The position numbers were made by a program, and so were the translations under genes. The notes beneath the pieces are model-generated. The model saw nothing but the letters and a program-made list of their open reading frames with translations, had not been told where the DNA came from and did no database searches. 8,563 nucleotides of DNA from the NCBI GenBank assembly GCA_007128555.1, contig SKXF01000011.1:1-8563 (forward strand). The letters are read 5' to 3'. The DNA comes from Clostridia bacterium. Its GTDB lineage: Bacteria; Bacillota_E; SLMV01; PUMD01. Every line of letters begins with the position of its first letter. Positions within the stretch are counted from its first letter, which is position 1. Shown here piece after piece: positions 5,332-8,563 of the stretch.

Positions 5332-8300
5332 CCTGCGCCTCCCTGTCCCCTTTCAACGTCTGCATCCTCCAGCCGCACCGAGACCAGCTCCGACACCCCC
5401 GGCTCCGACATGGTCACCCCGTGCAGGGTATCAGCAACCTCCATGGTCTTCTTCTGGTGCGTCACGATCAAGTACTGCACATCATCGATCTGCCGCTTCA
5501 GGTAGCGAACGAAACGATCGGTGTTCGCATCATCCAGGGCCGCATCGATCTCATCGAAGACGCACACCGGCGACGGGCGCATCTTCTGCAGCGCAAACAG
5601 GAAGGCGATTCCTGCCAGCGCCCTTTCCCCGCCCGAGAGAAGACTCAGGCGCGCAAGGCGCTTGCCAGGAGGCTGGGCGCGAATCTCGACCTCCGCCTCG
5701 CGGGGATCCGATCCCCGGGTCAAGATCTCCGCATGGCCCCCCTGGAACAGGTCGGTAAAGGTCCGGTTGAAGGTGGCCGATGTCTTTCTCAGCGTCGCCG
5801 AGTACCGGTCATCGACCTGGGCGTCGATTTTCTCGGAGAGATGCCGCATCGCCCCCAGGGATTCCACGATGTCGCGCCTCTGCTGCTTCATGTTTTCAAC
5901 CTGCCGTTTCTCCCGCCGGAACGCCTCCAGGGCCAGGGGGTTCACCGGCTCCAGCTGTCGGCGCCTGCCCTCGAGGTCGGAAATCCGCCTGCGCTTCCGC
6001 GCCAGTTCGGCATCGGACATCTCCTCGCCCCCCAGCTCGGCCTCGCCCGGCTCCATTCCCATCTCCTCTGCCCGGCGGCATACGCTGTCAAACTCCGTCT
6101 GCGCCCTCACCCCCGCCAGTTTCACACCGTTCAAAGCCTTCTCCACCTGCCCCCGGCGCCTCTGCAAACCGGACAGTTTTCCCCTCGCCTCGTTCAGAGC
6201 CGCCGAAGCCTTCACGCGACGCTCCCCCGCCTCGTCCAGGCGGCGGGCTGTTCGCTGCAGCGCCTCGTCGAACCCGCGAACCCTTTGATCCAGGGTCGCC
6301 CGGCCCGTCTCCGAGATCCCTATCTTCTCCCGGCATTCCTCGATGGTCTCGATCCACCGCTTCTTCTGCCGGTCCAGGTGATCCCGTTCCCTGGCCCGCT
6401 GCTCGGTCCGTTGCTTCGCGCCCGACAGCCGCTCCCTGAGGGCAATCTCCTCGTAACGGCACTGCTCGGCCTCGCCCTGCAGCCCATGCACCTCGCTTCT
6501 CCTCTTGACACCGATCGCAGCCCATCGCTTGCGATGCCGGAACAGGTGGGAGCGCGCCTCGGACAGCCGCACCAGGTCCCGCTCCATGTGGGCCTTGTCC
6601 CGCTCGAGCTGGGTGACCCTCCCGGTCAGATCCTTCCGCTGCTTTCTCAGGAACGCCATCCGCTGAACGCGCCGCTCGCTGCTCTTCTGCTCCCCGCGAT
6701 GCCTCTCAAGGGAGGTGGCCAGCCGGCGCCGCTTCTCCTCCAGTTCCCGGACCCACGCCAGCTGCTCCCCATACTGCTTCTCTGACGACTCCGCGAGCCC
6801 CTGCGCCTCGGCCAGCTCCGACCGGCAGTCCCTCAGGCCGATGCGGAGGCGGCGGATCTCCCGGTGCATCTCGAGGGGGCTGGCTGCCCCCCCCTGCCGC
6901 CGGCCTGAAACACCCTCAGCCTCCACGGAAAGGGCACCGGCGAGGTCAGCAAGTTCACCCTCCGGGGTCACAATGCACGGCAGGGGACCATGGGGAATGC
7001 CCCCGGCCCCCTCCCTCATCACGTCGCTCCAGATCTCCCCCGCCAGTTCAAGCAACGTCTCCCGGCTTTCAACCACCAGGAACCCGCTGCAAAAATGAGC
7101 GATCGCCCGTTCCGAAGCGATGTCGCCAGGTTGGATTCCCTCATCCAGCCAGCCAGCCGCGGACTCCCCCCAGCCTCGCTCCAGCAGCCACGTCTTCCAC
7201 GAGGCCCGGTCCACACCAGCACGATCAGGGAGTTCCGTCATGACATCAGCCAGGATCAAGGTTTCCCCCGCATCGCCCTCCACATCTCCAACCTCGGCGA
7301 TCGCCGCCTCCAGCCAGGGCCCGAGGGCCCGCTCCACGGCGCCCTCCCAGCCCGCCGGAACCTGGATCCTGCTCAACAGCGAGGCCGCACCCGCGGAAAG
7401 ATCCACCGTCGCAGCGGTCTCGTCCCCCGCCATCTCGCGCAAAGCCTGCATCCTTCCCTCCCACCGGGCCAGCCGATCGCCCACCACGCCCCGCTTCCGG
7501 CGCTGCTCGTCCCGCTGCTGCCGGTAAGATTTCAGCTGGGCACGGGCGGTGGCGAACTGCTCATCGACCTCCTCCAGCTCCCGGGCCATCGCCTCTGCGT
7601 CGGAGGATCCCGACGGTCCATCGCCCCCCTCAGCCTCGAGCTCCCTGAGTTCCTCGGCGCCCCGGCTGATCTGGCGGAAGCACTCCCCCAGTTCGCGCTC
7701 CGCCGCGGCCATCTCCCGTTCGATATCGCGCCCCCTGAGTTTCAGCTCCGCCTCGATCTCCGTGCTACGCGTCACGACATCTTCCACTCTCTGAAGACGG
7801 GAAGAGGCCTCCCGGACCCGTCCCTTCAACGCCTCCAGGTCACCGACGATCCGGGCGAGCTGGATCTGGGCATCCGCCGGGGGCGGATCCTCATCGGCAT
7901 CCCCTTTATGTTCCGTGAGCCTCAACTGCACATCCTCAAGGGCCTTCCTGGCCCGGCCCTCCGTCTCCGCAAGGGACTTCAATCTCTCCCTGACCACGGC
8001 CAGGCGGGTCCCTGCCTCGCCTCTTTTTTCACCCAGCTTGCGCTGTCCCCGCTCCAGCCGACGAACCTCGTTTCTGATCTCGTCCATCGCCTCGCTGAGC
8101 CGTGAGTACTGCCTCCCCAGGCCTTCCTCGCGGCGGTTCAGCTCGACCCCCTCGGCCTCCAGGTCGGCCTCCTGGCGCCGACTCTCCTCGAGATTCCGGG
8201 CCGCGCGCCGGAGTTCCTCGCAGGCGAGGGCCCCACGCAGGCGCTCCTCCCGCCCCGCCAGGATCCGGTGCAGCCGCGCCCGCCTCGCCTGTTCTTTCAG

Positions 8301-8563
8301 GGGACCCAGGTACTCGAGCCGAAGGTCAATCATGTCCCCGTATCGCTGCAGGGAATCCTCGGTCTGAAGCAATGCCCGCTCCGTCTCTCGCATGAGCATG
8401 CGGTAGCGGCTGACCCCGGCAACCTCCTCGAGATAGTAGCGCATCTCATCGCCCCGGGCATCGATGATCCGCTCCACCTCACCCTGCCCGATGATGGCGT
8501 AGGATCTCCTGCCCAGCCCCGTGTCGAGAAAACGATCCTGGATGTCCCGAAGCCTGCACCGCC
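5328..8563 (-). CDS. smc: Chromosome segregation protein SMC, N-terminus beyond the right edge
   Basis: The SMC ATPase dimerises and, with ScpA/ScpB, organises and helps segregate the chromosome. 1077 residues are visible. They begin CRLRDIQDRFLDTGLGRR, then SYAIIGQGEVERII, the end of the N-terminal head; about 110 residues with the Walker A loop lie outside the window. Counting from the GTG codon at 8477: first coiled-coil arm about 60-350, hinge about 365-530, second arm about 540-850, then the C-terminal head with signature LLSGGERALAG (from 946), Walker B VCVFDEIDAALDD (D975, E976), D-loop, and H1007 in IVTHQ. Key ATPase residues are intact and the expected full length (about 1190) is normal. 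The hinge glycine motif is weak: where many bacterial SMCs have GG followed by TGG, I see AGALSVE. GC is high (a sampled 60-base line is 70%). ftsY follows with a 4-base overlap. Confidence 0.97.
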   Translation of the reverse strand, partial: RCRLRDIQDRFLDTGLGRRSYAIIGQGEVERIIDARGDEMRYYLEEVAGVSRYRMLMRETERALLQTEDSLQRYGDMIDLRLEYLGPLKEQARRARLHRILAGREERLRGALACEELRRAARNLEESRRQEADLEAEGVELNRREEGLGRQYSRLSEAMDEIRNEVRRLERGQRKLGEKRGEAGTRLAVVRERLKSLAETEGRARKALEDVQLRLTEHKGDADEDPPPADAQIQLARIVGDLEALKGRVREASSRLQRVEDVVTRSTEIEAELKLRGRDIEREMAAAERELGECFRQISRGAEELRELEAEGGDGPSGSSDAEAMARELEEVDEQFATARAQLKSYRQQRDEQRRKRGVVGDRLARWEGRMQALREMAGDETAATVDLSAGAASLLSRIQVPAGWEGAVERALGPWLEAAIAEVGDVEGDAGETLILADVMTELPDRAGVDRASWKTWLLERGWGESAAGWLDEGIQPGDIASERAIAHFCSGFLVVESRETLLELAGEIWSDVMREGAGGIPHGPLPCIVTPEGELADLAGALSVEAEGVSGRRQGGAASPLEMHREIRRLRIGLRDCRSELAEAQGLAESSEKQYGEQLAWVRELEEKRRRLATSLERHRGEQKSSERRVQRMAFLRKQRKDLTGRVTQLERDKAHMERDLVRLSEARSHLFRHRKRWAAIGVKRRSEVHGLQGEAEQCRYEEIALRERLSGAKQRTEQRARERDHLDRQKKRWIETIEECREKIGISETGRATLDQRVRGFDEALQRTARRLDEAGERRVKASAALNEARGKLSGLQRRRGQVEKALNGVKLAGVRAQTEFDSVCRRAEEMGMEPGEAELGGEEMSDAELARKRRRISDLEGRRRQLEPVNPLALEAFRREKRQVENMKQQRRDIVESLGAMRHLSEKIDAQVDDRYSATLRKTSATFNRTFTDLFQGGHAEILTRGSDPREAEVEIRAQPPGKRLARLSLLSGGERALAGIAFLFALQKMRPSPVCVFDEIDAALDDANTDRFVRYLKRQIDDVQYLIVTHQKKTMEVADTLHGVTMSEPGVSELVSVRLEDADVERGQGGAG

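Noticed and set aside
4247..5758. Long plus-strand open frame of 503 codons opposite ftsY and the end of smc
   Set aside because: Its product is Ser/Pro/Arg-rich low-complexity sequence, and it is antisense to two genes with intact, unmistakable motifs. Long antisense frames are expected in high-GC DNA.
5307..8105. Several long plus-strand frames opposite smc
   Set aside because: They lie opposite the SMC coding sequence, are Pro/Leu/Arg-rich, and show no start signal or family motif.
1..8563. CRISPR arrays, tRNA or rRNA genes, complete insertion sequences
   Set aside because: I looked for regularly spaced repeats, tRNA-like cloverleaf ends, rRNA signatures and transposase motifs and saw none convincing.

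Overview
The window looks like bacterial chromosome from a high-GC organism. The right half is a conserved housekeeping block on the minus strand: the 3' nine-tenths of smc (its N-terminus lies beyond the right edge), then ftsY, which starts in a 4-base ATGA overlap with the smc stop. The smc-ftsY order and a compact FtsY without an acidic A domain are common in Firmicutes and some other phyla. I suspect a high-GC Firmicutes-like lineage, but the sequence does not settle this.

From 1 to about 4400 the window is accessory in character. Reading leftwards from ftsY on the minus strand: a truncated small ORF (copy B, 4199-4402) whose TTG start overlaps the ftsY stop; about 140 bases with nothing recognisable; a complete PD-(D/E)XK-type nuclease-family gene (2968-4023); and a decayed minus-strand gene (about 2570-2829) broken by a duplicated 4-base unit. 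Next comes a plus-strand short-chain dehydrogenase/reductase gene (1289-2557) of clearly lower GC. Beyond it are a small minus-strand ORF (996-1166), a second minus-strand gene (630-984) also broken by a duplicated 4-base unit, an intact 108-residue hypothetical gene (194-520), and the first 23 codons of a membrane or secreted protein running off the left edge (1-69).

The 108-residue protein and copy B share their C-terminal halves (about 85% DNA identity over roughly 100 bases). The accessory stretch therefore lies between two diverged direct repeats, and one of them ends within about 10 bases of the ftsY stop. The simplest reading is that ftsY's 3' end is a site of repeated gain and decay. 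smc and ftsY are essential chromosome-organisation and protein-targeting genes, probably co-transcribed from beyond the right edge. I see no complete undescribed multi-gene system. The most notable signals are the duplicated repeat, the two matching 4-base frameshift lesions, and the foreign-looking reductase.
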